NCBI RefSeq assembly: GCF_030546695.1
Contig: NZ_JAUOTP010000002.1
Location: 1-64,000, forward strand
From: Sphingomonas natans
Lineage (GTDB): Bacteria; Pseudomonadota; Alphaproteobacteria; Sphingomonadales; Sphingomonadaceae
Length of the DNA: 64,000 nt
Reading direction: 5' to 3'
A model generated the notes under the pieces. The model did not search any database, was not told the DNA's origin, and worked only from the letters and a program-made list of their open reading frames with translations. The translations under genes were made by a program, and so were the position numbers. Numbering within the stretch: position 1 is the stretch's first letter; every line of letters begins with the position of its first letter. This document shows, one piece after another, positions 19,700 to 28,342 of this stretch.

Positions 19700-19841
19700 C
19701 CTCCCCGGCACGGGGAGGGGGACCGCGCGAAGCGGGGTGAAGGGGGCTCGCAAAGCGCGTGCTCCTCTCCCCAGCCGTTGCGTGTCGCCGCACGCCCCCT
19801 CCACCGTCCTGCGGACGGTCCCCCTCCCCGTGCCGGGGAGG
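19700..19841. repeat. Palindromic repeat family 1 copy C (murE-murF gap)
   Basis: Inverted ends CCTCCCCGGCACGGGGAGG and CCTCCCCGTGCCGGGGAGG, same flanks as copies A and B, variable centre. The end facing murF supplies the murF Shine-Dalgarno. The other end stops 10 bases from the murE stop codon, filling almost the whole gap. Confidence 0.85.
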
Positions 19842-19851
19842 AACAGGCGGC

Positions 19852-21285
19852 TCACCCCGCGCATTCGCGCGCCACCTGCACATCGTCGAACGGCAGCACC
19901 AAATCGCCGACGATCTGGCCCTGCTCATGGCCCTTGCCGGCGAGCAGGACGATATCGTCCGCCCCCGCTTCGGCGATCGCCGCGCCGATCGCCGCGCGGC
20001 GGTCGCCGATCTCGATCGCGCCGGGGGCGCCCACCAGCACGTCGCGGCGGATCGCGCCCGGATCCTCGCTGCGCGGATTGTCGTCGGTGACGATGACGTG
20101 ATCGGCGTCACGCGTGGCGATCGCGCCCATCTCCGGGCGCTTGCCCTTGTCGCGATCGCCGCCCGCGCCGAACAGGACGATCAGCCGCTTGGCGGCGTGC
20201 GGGCGCAGCGCCGCGATCGCCGCCTCAAGCCCGTCGGGCGTATGCGCATAATCGACGTAGACAGGCGCGCCCGCCTTGCTGATCGCGGCACGCTCCAGCC
20301 GCCCGCGCACCGGCTGGACCCGCGCCAATGCCGCGAACGTCTGCTGGAGATCGCCCCCCGTCGCCAACACGAGGCCCGCCGCGGTCAAAGCATTGGCCGC
20401 CTGATAGGCGCCGATCAGCGGCAGCTTGACGATGTGCGTCGCGCCCTCGGCCTCGATCGTCAGCGTCTGGCCGAGCTGGCTCGGCTCGCGCTTGACGAGC
20501 CGCAGCGTATCGCCCGCCGCGCCGACGCCGATCACGCGCAGCCCGCGCTCGGTCGCAATCTCGGCGACGCGCGTCGCATAAGGATCGTCCATCCACACGA
20601 CCGCCGCGCCGCCCGGCGCGATGACCTCAGAGAAGAGTCGCAGCTTGGCCTCGAGATAGGCCTCCATCGTCCCGTGATAATCGAGATGGTCGCGGGACAG
20701 GTTGGTGAAGGCGCCCGCCTGGACGGGCAGGCCTTCGGTGCGGAATTGCGACAGACCGTGGCTCGACGCCTCGAACGCGACATGCGTGACGCCCTCGCGC
20801 CGCAGCCCCGCGACGTTCGACAGGAAGGTGACGATGTCGGGCGTCGTCAGTCCGGTCGAGACGCTCTCGTCCGAGGTCGTGACGCCGAGCGTGCCGATCG
20901 AGGCGGCGTTGAAACCTGCGATCCGCCACAGCTGGCGGGCCAGCTCCACGGTCGATGTCTTGCCGTTGGTGCCCGTGACCGCGACGACCGCCTCGGGAAA
21001 GGGCGCGAAAAACTGGGCGGCGGCGCGTGCGAAGGCGCGGCGCGGTTCGGGCTCGGAGATGTGGATCGCGCCCTCGACGATCGCCTCGGGCCGCGCGACG
21101 ACCGCGATCGCGCCCGCGGCGATCGCCGCCTTGATATAATCCTCGCCATTCTGGACGACGCCGCGGAACGCGCCGAACACCGTCCCCGGCGCGACCTTGC
21201 GGCTGTCGATGGCGAAGCCGGTGACGCGAGCGTCCCCGTTTGCCGATCCCATCAGTGTACCGCCGAACAGATCACTCATACGCAT
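19852..21285 (-). CDS. murE: UDP-MurNAc-tripeptide synthetase (meso-DAP type)
   Basis: Mur ligase adding the third stem residue. Motifs are GTNGKTSTVELARQLWR (ATP loop near residue 117), FEASSHGLSQFRTEG, NLSRDHLDYHGTMEAY and VDYAHTPDGLEAAI. The DNPRSEDP motif near residue 415 is the meso-diaminopimelate specificity signature, expected for a Gram-negative. The 477 residues are normal. The start overlaps the ftsI end by 14 bases. Confidence 0.97.
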   Translation of the reverse strand: MRMSDLFGGTLMGSANGDARVTGFAIDSRKVAPGTVFGAFRGVVQNGEDYIKAAIAAGAIAVVARPEAIVEGAIHISEPEPRRAFARAAAQFFAPFPEAVVAVTGTNGKTSTVELARQLWRIAGFNAASIGTLGVTTSDESVSTGLTTPDIVTFLSNVAGLRREGVTHVAFEASSHGLSQFRTEGLPVQAGAFTNLSRDHLDYHGTMEAYLEAKLRLFSEVIAPGGAAVVWMDDPYATRVAEIATERGLRVIGVGAAGDTLRLVKREPSQLGQTLTIEAEGATHIVKLPLIGAYQAANALTAAGLVLATGGDLQQTFAALARVQPVRGRLERAAISKAGAPVYVDYAHTPDGLEAAIAALRPHAAKRLIVLFGAGGDRDKGKRPEMGAIATRDADHVIVTDDNPRSEDPGAIRRDVLVGAPGAIEIGDRRAAIGAAIAEAGADDIVLLAGKGHEQGQIVGDLVLPFDDVQVARECAG

Positions 21286-23029
21286 TCTTGCCGGGCACCT
21301 TCTTCTCGAGGAGTAGCGGCATCAGATCGGACACGTCGATATCGCGATTGAGTTCGGGGCGCACGCCGAGCAGCGGCCCGACGCGGCGGATGACCCGTTT
21401 GGCAAGCGGCGCGGTCATCCAGCCCGCAGTCTTGAAGCCATAAGTGCTCTGCACGCCCGGCGCCGCCTTGATCGCCTTCGCATCGTCCATCACAACCAGC
21501 ACGACATATTGCGGATCGTCCATCGGGAAGGCGCCCGAGAAGGTCGTGACGTTGGCATTCTTCACATAGCGGCCGTTGACGACCTTCTCGGCGGTGCCCG
21601 TCTTGCCGCCGACGCGCAGGCCCGGCGCATCGGCATTGGTGCCGGTGCCCTGCAGCACGACGAGCCGCATCAGCTGGCGCATCCGCGCGCTCGTCGCCTC
21701 GGAGATGACGCGCTTGGCGGCGATCTTCTCGCCCGGCTTGTGCTTCACCAAGGTCGCGGGATGCAGGATGCCGCCGTTAACGAGCGCGGCATAAGCCTGC
21801 GCCAGATGCAGCGGGGTCACGGCCAGGCCGTGGCCGAAGGCCGTAGTCATGATCGTCGAGCGGCCCCAGTCGCGCGGCACGATCGGCGCGCCGCGCTCGC
21901 GCAGCTCGATGCCCGTGCGGTCGAAGAAGCCCAGCTCGCGGAAGAAATGCTTGATCCGCTCCTCGCCGATCTGCTCGGCGATCTTGGCCGTGCCGATATT
22001 GGACGAATAGGTCATCACCTCGGGCGTGGTGATCGCGCGGTGCATCGGCTCGTCGTCATGGATCGCGTGGCTGCCGATCTGGATGACGTGAGTCACGTCC
22101 CATTTCTGGCTCATGTCGCTCAGCACGCCATGCTCGATCGCATTGGCGAAGGTCAGCATCTTGAAGGTCGAGCCCAGCTCGAACGCGGACTGAGTGACCT
22201 TATTGGCCATATCGACATTGTTGTAATGCGCGTGCGCGTTGGGATTGATGTCGGGCAGCGAGGCGAGCGCCATCACCTCGCCGGTATGCACGTCGAGGAT
22301 CACGCCGGCGCCGCCCGCGGCCGACGTCTCGGCGATGCGCCTGGCGATTTCGCTTTCGAGCGCCGCCTGCACGCGCGTGTCGATCGAGAGCTGGATGCTC
22401 TCGCCGCTCGACAATTGCTTGTCGAAATAGCGCTCGATGCCGATCCCGGTCAGCTCTTCCTTGCCCTTGGCGTCCGCGACCTGCTGCGAATAGCCGAGCA
22501 GATGCCCGGCCAGCGCCGCCTGCGGGAAGAGCCGCTCGGGCACGCGCAATTCCATGATCCCCGGCTCGCCCAGCGCGTGGATCTGCGCGACGAGCGCGGG
22601 CACGGCCTCCTCCTTGAGAAAAACGAATTTCTTCTTGGAGAACAGGATCTTTCGGTAATCCGCCTCGCTCTTCTCGGGGATCAGGCGGGCGAGATCGCGC
22701 GCGAGCTGGTTCTTGTCGCCGAGGATCTGCTGCGGGTTGATCGCGATCGACCAGGCCTTGATCGTCGTTGCCAGCGGGATACCGTTGCGATCGAAGATGT
22801 CCGCGCGCGGGCGGACCGGCGCGCCGACATTCGCCTCGTCATCCCCGCCGAAGATCGCGAACTGGGTCAGCCGCAGCGCCACCGCGAGCGTCACCAGCAT
22901 GAACAGCATCATCACCACCATCAGGCGGAACTGCGATTGCTGGAGCCGCCCGGGCGCGATCACGGGATCCGGCGCGCGAAAGAGCGGCCGGTGTGCGGGA
23001 TCGATGCGAATGCCGGCCGGTGCGTTCAC
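21272..23029 (-). CDS. ftsI: Penicillin-binding protein FtsI (PBP3)
   Basis: Class B septal transpeptidase. A short cytoplasmic tail precedes one membrane anchor (about residues 33-52, LMVVMMLFMLVTLAVALRL). The dimerisation domain follows and then the transpeptidase with the SxxK motif STFK at about 286, SxN in TYSSNIGTAKI at about 343 and KTG in GGKTGTAEKV at about 475. The 585 residues are normal. The start overlaps the ftsL stop (ATGA). Confidence 0.97.
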   Translation of the reverse strand: MNAPAGIRIDPAHRPLFRAPDPVIAPGRLQQSQFRLMVVMMLFMLVTLAVALRLTQFAIFGGDDEANVGAPVRPRADIFDRNGIPLATTIKAWSIAINPQQILGDKNQLARDLARLIPEKSEADYRKILFSKKKFVFLKEEAVPALVAQIHALGEPGIMELRVPERLFPQAALAGHLLGYSQQVADAKGKEELTGIGIERYFDKQLSSGESIQLSIDTRVQAALESEIARRIAETSAAGGAGVILDVHTGEVMALASLPDINPNAHAHYNNVDMANKVTQSAFELGSTFKMLTFANAIEHGVLSDMSQKWDVTHVIQIGSHAIHDDEPMHRAITTPEVMTYSSNIGTAKIAEQIGEERIKHFFRELGFFDRTGIELRERGAPIVPRDWGRSTIMTTAFGHGLAVTPLHLAQAYAALVNGGILHPATLVKHKPGEKIAAKRVISEATSARMRQLMRLVVLQGTGTNADAPGLRVGGKTGTAEKVVNGRYVKNANVTTFSGAFPMDDPQYVVLVVMDDAKAIKAAPGVQSTYGFKTAGWMTAPLAKRVIRRVGPLLGVRPELNRDIDVSDLMPLLLEKKVPGKNAYE

Positions 23030-23799
23030 CGATCGGTCGCGGTGCGGGCGGGTTTGGCGCCCTTCTTCTCGGCGGCGATGAGCTTGCCGAGATCGGAAGG
23101 CAGCAGACTGGCGGTCAGCGCCTGTGTCTTCGCGGGCTTGGCCTTGGCGACGACGACGGGCTTCTCGATCGTTGCGGCGGCAGGCTTGGCCTTCGGCTTC
23201 GCTGCGACGACGGGCTCCGGCTTAGACCTGGTCACGACCGGCTCCGGCTTGGGCGTGTCCGCCGGCGCATCGAGATCCAGCGTGAAGCTCTTCGTGCGGA
23301 CGAAGCTCGCCTTGACGATTCCCGTCGCGGGCGCGTCCATCGCCGCCGCCTTCGGGCGGACGAAGGTCGCCGTGCGCAGCAGCGGCTGTGGAGCGGTAGC
23401 CGGCGTCTGCACCGACGGCGTCGGCGCGGCGGGCTGCGGCGCCTGATAGGCGACGGTCTGCACCGCGCCCTTCGAGGCGACGATCGCCGGATCCAGCTGG
23501 AGCGGCTTGCCGCCGGCCAGGCTCGCAAGCTGGACCTCGTTGGCGACGAACTGGCCGGGCGCGGGCGCCTGCAAGGCGAGGACTTCGCGGTTCCAGCGCT
23601 CGATCTGGCCCATCCGGCCGCGCGCGGCGATCTCGGTGTTCAGCCGGTGGATCTCGCCGGTTGTCGCCGCGATCTCGCGATCGATTCGCGCGAGCCCGGC
23701 GCGCTCGGAGGCGACCGATTGCGAGGCCAAATAGCAGCACAGGGCGGCGGCGGCACAGCCGGCGACCCAGCCGATCGAGCGAAAACGCTGCGCGATCAT
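23026..23799 (-). CDS. ftsL: FtsL-like division protein with long C-terminal tail
   Basis: Placed between rsmH and ftsI, where FtsL is found. The ATG at 23799 overlaps the rsmH stop. The N-terminus has one membrane segment (about residues 8-28), then a helical, coiled-coil-like stretch ([20 protein letters not shown]) as in FtsL, a partner of FtsB and FtsQ. The protein is 257 residues, roughly twice a normal FtsL. The extra part is a low-complexity Ala/Pro/Lys/Val-rich periplasmic tail with repeated KPEPVV and AKPKAKP units. Position and layout support the name; sequence conservation in FtsL is weak. Confidence 0.75.
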   Translation of the reverse strand: MIAQRFRSIGWVAGCAAAALCCYLASQSVASERAGLARIDREIAATTGEIHRLNTEIAARGRMGQIERWNREVLALQAPAPGQFVANEVQLASLAGGKPLQLDPAIVASKGAVQTVAYQAPQPAAPTPSVQTPATAPQPLLRTATFVRPKAAAMDAPATGIVKASFVRTKSFTLDLDAPADTPKPEPVVTRSKPEPVVAAKPKAKPAAATIEKPVVVAKAKPAKTQALTASLLPSDLGKLIAAEKKGAKPARTATDR

Positions 23800-24758
23800 G
23801 AGGAACGACCTTTCACGGGCGCCCAAGCACTGGCCTCCGTGCGCCGGGCGACGCGCAGGGTGGCAGAACGCGAACGGGGATTGCGGGCGAGCTCCGCCTC
23901 GCCGGCCTTGATCGGCTTCGCGACCGAATCGAAGCTCGGGGCATGCGTCGCCGCGATCGTCGGCAGGTGCCGCGAGCCGCCGGGCGTGGCACCCGACCTT
24001 TCCTTCAGGAAACGCTTGACGATCCGGTCCTCCAGCGAATGGAAGGAGACGATCGCGAGGCGACCGCCCGGCTTCAGCACGCGCTCGGCGGCGGCGAGGC
24101 CGTCCTCCAGCTCTTCCAGTTCGCGATTGAGGAAGATGCGGATCGCCTGGAAGGTGCGGGTCGCCGGATCCTTCTTGTCATGCTCGCGATAGCCGAGCGC
24201 CTTGCGGACGATCCCGGCGAGCTGCGCGGTCGTCTCCACCGGGCGCGCGGCGACGATCGCGCGCGCGACGCGGCGCGACTGGCGCTCCTCGCCAAGATTG
24301 AACAGCACGTCGGCGATCTCGTCCTCGTCCGCCTCGTTGCAGAAATCGGCGGCGGACACGCCGGCCTGCTCCATCCGCATGTCGAGCGGGCCATCGGCCT
24401 GGAACGAAAAGCCGCGCTCGGCGCGATCGAGCTGCATCGAGGAAACGCCGATATCGAGCGTGACGCCATCGACCGTATCGAGCCCCAGCGCCTCGAGCGC
24501 CTCGCCCATTTCGGAGAAGCGATCGGGCACGAGCCGCAACCGCCCCTCGGCCTCGGCAACGAGGGGCGCGCCCTCCGCGATCGCATCGGGATCGCGATCG
24601 AAGGCGACGACATCGGCGCCGGCGGCGAGCAGGGCGCGCGTATAGCCGCCCGCGCCGAACGTGCCGTCGACATGCGTCTCGCCCGGCAGCGGGGCGAGGC
24701 CGGCGATGACCTCATCGAGCAGGACCGGCGCGTGGCGGGGATCGGCGAGCGGGGCCAT
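23796..24758 (-). CDS. rsmH: 16S rRNA m4C1402 methyltransferase
   Basis: SAM-dependent methyltransferase (also MraW) that modifies C1402 of 16S rRNA. The N-terminal [14 protein letters not shown] and SAM motif [31 protein letters not shown] and the [32 protein letters not shown] block are all family signatures. The 320 residues are normal. Its start overlaps the mraZ stop (TGATG) and its end overlaps ftsL, so translation is coupled on both sides. Confidence 0.97.
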   Translation of the reverse strand: MAPLADPRHAPVLLDEVIAGLAPLPGETHVDGTFGAGGYTRALLAAGADVVAFDRDPDAIAEGAPLVAEAEGRLRLVPDRFSEMGEALEALGLDTVDGVTLDIGVSSMQLDRAERGFSFQADGPLDMRMEQAGVSAADFCNEADEDEIADVLFNLGEERQSRRVARAIVAARPVETTAQLAGIVRKALGYREHDKKDPATRTFQAIRIFLNRELEELEDGLAAAERVLKPGGRLAIVSFHSLEDRIVKRFLKERSGATPGGSRHLPTIAATHAPSFDSVAKPIKAGEAELARNPRSRSATLRVARRTEASAWAPVKGRSS

Positions 24759-25267
24759 CAGCTGCGCTGCCCGAGATAGAAATCGATCATCCGCACGAGC
24801 ATCGGATCGTCGGACAGCGCCTCGCGCGCCTTCAGCGGGTTCCAGATCTCGAAATAGGTATCGACGCCGAGGAACAGCGCGGTGTCGCCGATGCCCGCCA
24901 GATCGCGCAGCAGCGGCGGCAGCACCATGCGGCCCGCACTGTCGTAGGAGACGGGCATCAACGTCGAGATTTCGGAGCGCTTGGCGCGGGTCAGCGCCTC
25001 GCGACGCTCGCGCGCGGGCAGATCTGCGACGCCCTCGGTGATTTCCTCGATCAGCTGCCGCGCGCCGATCGCGTCATAAGCACGCAGGCGATCGCCGTCC
25101 GAATGCACGCCGATCATCAGCTCGCTCGCGCGGACTTCGTCGCCGGCAATGCCATAGGTCCGGATCCGCAGATCGACCGTCGCGCGGAAAGACGACGGGA
25201 CCGACACTCTGCCCTTCGCGTCTACCGCGTTCAGCGCATGGCTGAGGAAGGCATGGTCAATCTGCAC
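24758..25267 (-). CDS. mraZ: Transcriptional regulator MraZ
   Basis: First gene of the dcw cluster, an AbrB-like DNA-binding protein that represses its own operon in other bacteria. Both MraZ motifs are present: [16 protein letters not shown] near the N-terminus and [20 protein letters not shown] at about residues 108-127. I chose the GTG at 25267 (169 residues, [13 protein letters not shown]), which has AGGGG 6 bases upstream. An ATG at 25354 would add 29 codons that look unlike the family. Phased TATGG boxes lie in the upstream region. Confidence 0.93.
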   Translation of the reverse strand: MQIDHAFLSHALNAVDAKGRVSVPSSFRATVDLRIRTYGIAGDEVRASELMIGVHSDGDRLRAYDAIGARQLIEEITEGVADLPARERREALTRAKRSEISTLMPVSYDSAGRMVLPPLLRDLAGIGDTALFLGVDTYFEIWNPLKAREALSDDPMLVRMIDFYLGQRS

Positions 25268-25366
25268 GCGGGCCCCTGTCCGAGCAGGCAGCGGCACCCC
25301 GACCCCTGCCCTCTCCCCGGGACGAACGGCGCGGACGAACGCCACCCTTCCCAAGGTTCGATCGGG

Positions 25367-25420
25367 ACTATCATGGTATAAGTATGGGTTTCAATACCGC
25401 TGTATGGGTTTCTATGGTGC
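25367..25420 (-). promoter_or_regulatory. Candidate mraZ promoter and MraZ operator
   Basis: On the minus strand TTGAAA (25394-25389) is followed after 16 bases by GATAGT (25372-25367), a plausible sigma-70 promoter 100 bases before the mraZ GTG. On the plus strand TATGGGTTTC occurs exactly twice (25383-25392 and 25403-25412) and TATGG again at 25413, all in phase with a 10-base period. MraZ in other bacteria binds TGGG-type boxes at 10-base spacing, so this may be the autoregulatory operator. The 308 non-coding bases 25268-25575 hold this, the DnaA box and nothing else I recognise. Confidence 0.5.
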
Positions 25421-25493
25421 ACAATCCCATGCGGCATCACGGGCAAAAGCTGAAATTCCGCTGTAATCCCAAACGGTTGAGGCAAAACAAGCC

Positions 25494-25502
25494 TGTGGAT
25501 AA
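25494..25502. promoter_or_regulatory. Perfect DnaA box upstream of mraZ
   Basis: TGTGGATAA is the exact complement of the DnaA consensus TTATCCACA. It lies 227 bases upstream of the mraZ start and 74 bases from the end of the small membrane protein gene. Confidence 0.5.
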
Positions 25503-25575
25503 AGCTGTGTGGGCAAAAATTGTTGGCGCATGTCGATGGTTTTTCGAGGGAAAGGATGGCGGATGGCCATCCGTC

Positions 25576-25824
25576 TCACTGTGCCGGAACAGATGAGGGA
25601 GCAGGGCCGGGCTTCGCAGCGGGCGCCGGATCAGCCTGCTGCGGATTGCCCGGGACCACGCCAAGCTGCGCCAGCGGCTCGCTGGGCGCGGTGCTGTTGG
25701 TCGGCGCCAGCGTGGCGTTGCCCGTCGCCTCCGATCCGCCCGCCATCCGCAGGAATGCCGTCGCCAGCATGACCAGCAGGAAGACGAAGGCGAGCCCGGT
25801 CAGGCCGACGCGAACGCGCTGCAT
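25576..25824 (-). CDS. Small single-pass membrane protein
   Basis: The 82-residue product from the ATG at 25824 has a hydrophobic segment at about residues 7-27 (GLTGLAFVFLLVMLATAFL) and a Pro/Ala/Gly/Ser-rich outside tail ending PAPSSVPAQ. It could be a membrane protein or an uncleaved exported one. It points toward mraZ on the same strand but is separated by 308 bases. The frame is open upstream to 26010, but those codons look non-coding. I do not recognise a family. Confidence 0.6.
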   Translation of the reverse strand: MQRVRVGLTGLAFVFLLVMLATAFLRMAGGSEATGNATLAPTNSTAPSEPLAQLGVVPGNPQQADPAPAAKPGPAPSSVPAQ

Positions 25825-26032
25825 GACCGTTTTCGGAAAAAGCGGGGACCTGTCATCCCGCGCAAGATAGTGCGACGAGCCGGGCTTGTGAACCGTCGAG
25901 TCGCCGGAGCGGCGCAGCGGCTTCGGAACGAACCCGCCGGGCAGGACCGGTCGGCAACCCGATTTTAACCGGATTTGCGCCAAACTGGTTCTGTTTCGGA
26001 GATTTTCCATCGCCAGTGTCGCCTACAATCTG

Positions 26033-26539
26033 GTGGAAAAGGTGCGCGCGGGCTTTCGGCCGCGCGAAGCGCGGATCCGCGTCTGCGTGCCTGCACGGAT
26101 GCGCGCGGGCGAGGCATGGACCGACGTCACGATCCTCAACATCTCTTCGCGCGGGCTGATGGCGCGCGTCAACGCGGCCCCGCCGGTCCGCTCCTATGTC
26201 GAGATCCGGCGCGGCGCCGAGGTCGTGATCGTCGGCAAGGTCGTGTGGCACGACGATCGCCATTTCGGCATCCGCACGCAGGATCGGATCGACATCGAGA
26301 TGCTGGGCGGGGTCACGAAAGGCGCCTGCCCGCCGGATCCGGCGATCGACCGCCGCACCCTACCGCGCGGCCACCGGCCCGATCCCGCCGAAGCCTTCGA
26401 GCGCAGCCGGCAGAAAGCGGCGATCTTCCAGTTCGTGGTGCTGACCGCGTGCGGCGTTGCCGGCGCGATCCTGGTCGCCAGTGCCGTCCGCGATATGCTC
26501 GGCGCGCCGCTCGCGATCGTCGCGAGCCACCTGGGCTGA
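26033..26539 (+). CDS. PilZ domain protein with C-terminal membrane segment
   Basis: The PilZ cyclic-di-GMP pattern is visible: Arg-rich RPREARIR at about residues 9-16, then NISSRG (the D/NxSxxG motif) at about 36-41. A hydrophobic segment near residues 135-157 (FQFVVLTACGVAGAILVASAV) suggests a membrane anchor. The start taken is a GTG at 26033 with no clear ribosome binding site. The frame is open a few codons further upstream (reading SVAYNL), so a rarer start there is possible. c-di-GMP binding is inferred from the motifs. Confidence 0.75.
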   Translation: MEKVRAGFRPREARIRVCVPARMRAGEAWTDVTILNISSRGLMARVNAAPPVRSYVEIRRGAEVVIVGKVVWHDDRHFGIRTQDRIDIEMLGGVTKGACPPDPAIDRRTLPRGHRPDPAEAFERSRQKAAIFQFVVLTACGVAGAILVASAVRDMLGAPLAIVASHLG

Positions 26540-26587
26540 TCTTCCCCTCCCCGGAAGGGAACGTTGAAGAACGCGAAACCCCTATCC

Positions 26588-26676
26588 CGTTTGCCCTGAG
26601 CTTGTCGAAGGGCCGTGTTGTTCTCTCGACCATATTCGAGAGAAGGACGATGCTTCGACAGGCTCAGCACGAACGG
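26588..26676. repeat. Palindromic intergenic repeat (GAGCTTGTCGAAG type)
   Basis: CCCTGAGCTTGTCGAAGGG and CTTCGACAGGCTCAGCACG are inverted imperfect copies at the two ends, and an inner TTCTCTCGA/TTCGAGAGAA hairpin fills the centre. It lies between the PilZ gene and convergent cysK, so it may also end transcription. Confidence 0.7.
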
Positions 26677-26728
26677 TTTTGGGGTTGGCCCGATATTGGC
26701 AACGGCCCCTGGACGGGAGAGGCAAATC

Positions 26729-27721
26729 TCAGCGCGTCAGCCAGTCCGGCTTCGGCAGCCCCTTCGCATCCAGCCATGCCGGATTGAACAGCGTCGAGAG
26801 GTAACGCATCCCGCTGTCGCACAGGATCGTCACGATCCTTTTGCCCGGCCCCAGCTCGCGCGCCAGCGCGATCGCGCCCGCCACGTTGATGCCCGACGAA
26901 AGCCCGAGGCACAGCCCCTCCTCGCGCAGCAGGGAAAAGACCTGCGCCAGCCCCTCCTCGTCGCCGATCCGGAATTGCGTGTCGATCGGCGCGCTTTCCA
27001 GATTGGCGGTGATCCGGCTCTGGCCGATCCCCTCGGCGACCGAGCTGCCCTCGGCGTGAAGCTCTCCGCGCGCATAATAATCATAGAGCGAGGCGCCGTG
27101 CGGATCGGTCAGCGCGATCGTCACGCCCGGGCTCATTTCCTTGAGTCCGAGACCCACGCCGGCGAGCGTGCCGCCGGTGCCTACCGCGCAGGTGAAGCCG
27201 TCGATCCGGCCTTCGGTCTGCGCCCAGATTTCGGGTGCGGTGCCGCGAATATGCGCCATCCGGTTGGCAATATTGTCGAACTGGTTGGACCAGAGCGCAT
27301 TGGGCGTTTCTTCCGCAATGCGGCGAGACGTGTGCACATAATGGGCGGGGTTGGAATAGCTCGTCGGCGCGACCTCGACGAGCTCGGCGCCCAGCGCGCG
27401 CAGCGTGTCCTTCTTCTCCTGGCTCTGCGTCTCGGGAATCACGATGATCGTGCGATAGCCCTTGGCGGCCCCGATCAGCGCGAGGCCGATCCCGGTATTG
27501 CCCGCCGTCCCCTCGACGATCGTCCCGCCCGTCCGGAGCGTCCCCTGTGCCTCGGCATCCTCGATGATGTATCTCGCGGCACGGTCTTTTACTGATCCGC
27601 CGGGGTTCATGAACTCGCATTTGGCGAGGATCTCGCAGCCGGTCTCCTCGCTCGCGCGCTGGAGCCGGACGAGCGGCGTATTGCCGACGAGCGCGAGGAC
27701 GTCATGGGCGATTTTTGTCAT
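26729..27721 (-). CDS. cysK: Cysteine synthase A
   Basis: PLP-dependent O-acetylserine sulfhydrylase making L-cysteine from O-acetylserine and sulfide. The PLP lysine motif NPGGSVKDRAARY, the asparagine/threonine substrate loop EGTAGNTGIGLAL and the phosphate-binding GTGGTLAGVG are present. The serine near the C-terminus that binds the PLP ring nitrogen is in ILCDSGMRYLST. The ATG at 27721 gives 330 residues, slightly longer than the E. coli enzyme. A cystathionine beta-synthase-like role cannot be fully excluded by eye. Confidence 0.9.
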   Translation of the reverse strand: MTKIAHDVLALVGNTPLVRLQRASEETGCEILAKCEFMNPGGSVKDRAARYIIEDAEAQGTLRTGGTIVEGTAGNTGIGLALIGAAKGYRTIIVIPETQSQEKKDTLRALGAELVEVAPTSYSNPAHYVHTSRRIAEETPNALWSNQFDNIANRMAHIRGTAPEIWAQTEGRIDGFTCAVGTGGTLAGVGLGLKEMSPGVTIALTDPHGASLYDYYARGELHAEGSSVAEGIGQSRITANLESAPIDTQFRIGDEEGLAQVFSLLREEGLCLGLSSGINVAGAIALARELGPGKRIVTILCDSGMRYLSTLFNPAWLDAKGLPKPDWLTR

Positions 27722-27895
27722 CGCCGCCCGAGATAGCAGACGGCCCGCTCCCGGCAAGGAGCCTCGGCTTGGCCGCCGGAAACCCCGCCTTTCGTCTCGC
27801 TTCGGACCTGTTTTTCATCGCATCCGCAGCAAAAATGTTGCGATTGCGTGATAGTGCGCTTGACGAGGCTCGATCCGCCCGCAAAAGAACGGGTC

Positions 27896-28276
27896 ATGCA
27901 GAAAATCGTCCTCGCCCCCCTCGTCCTTCTCCTGGCGCTCTCGGCTTGCGGCAAGCCCGAGACCATCACGGCCGGAAACCTGATGGATCCCGATGCCGAG
28001 AAGATCAAAGCCGCGCCGCCGGTAAAGCTGCCGCCGGCGATGCTCGCGAGCACGACCTATCGCTGCAAGGACAATAGCGTCGTCTCGGTCGACTGGTTCA
28101 ACGATGGCACGACCGCCTCGATCAAGCCGAAGAAGGACGCCACCGCGATCTCGCTGACCGCCCCGGCCCCCGGCCAGCCTTATGTCGGCAGCGACTATGA
28201 GGTGACCGGCACGGCCGACGCCAAGTCGATCACGGTCAAGAAGCCCGGCGGCAGCGCCCAGGCCTGCGACGCCTGA
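27896..28276 (+). CDS. MliC-like lipoprotein
   Basis: A 126-residue lipoprotein. The signal peptide ends in a lipobox LSAC with Cys at about residue 18. The mature part has a TYRCKDNSVVSVDWFNDG segment, a KKPGGSAQACDA end and beta-strand-like alternation in between. This resembles the MliC/PliC fold (inhibitors of C-type lysozyme), including the two cysteines that could form a disulfide. The similarity is of layout only. The ATG at 27896 is preferred because it starts the signal peptide; the frame opens earlier. A strong terminator follows 19 bases after the stop. Confidence 0.65.
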   Translation: MQKIVLAPLVLLLALSACGKPETITAGNLMDPDAEKIKAAPPVKLPPAMLASTTYRCKDNSVVSVDWFNDGTTASIKPKKDATAISLTAPAPGQPYVGSDYEVTGTADAKSITVKKPGGSAQACDA

Positions 28277-28295
28277 TCTTCCAACCGAATCGAAG

Positions 28296-28335
28296 AACGA
28301 AACGGGCGGGGAGCGATCCCCGCCCGTTTCGTTTT
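28296..28335 (+). terminator. Strong intrinsic terminator
   Basis: A 17-pair perfect stem (A/T-rich base, GGGCGGGG core) with a GCGA tetraloop, followed by GTTTT. It ends the MliC-like gene. On the other strand the arm begins with AAAAC, so it may also serve the convergent DUF1203 gene. Confidence 0.9.
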
Positions 28336-28342
28336 AAAGACC

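Noticed and set aside
25384-25596. 70-residue plus-strand ORF in the mraZ upstream region
   Set aside because: It overlaps the phased boxes and the DnaA box, has no ribosome binding site and no family pattern.
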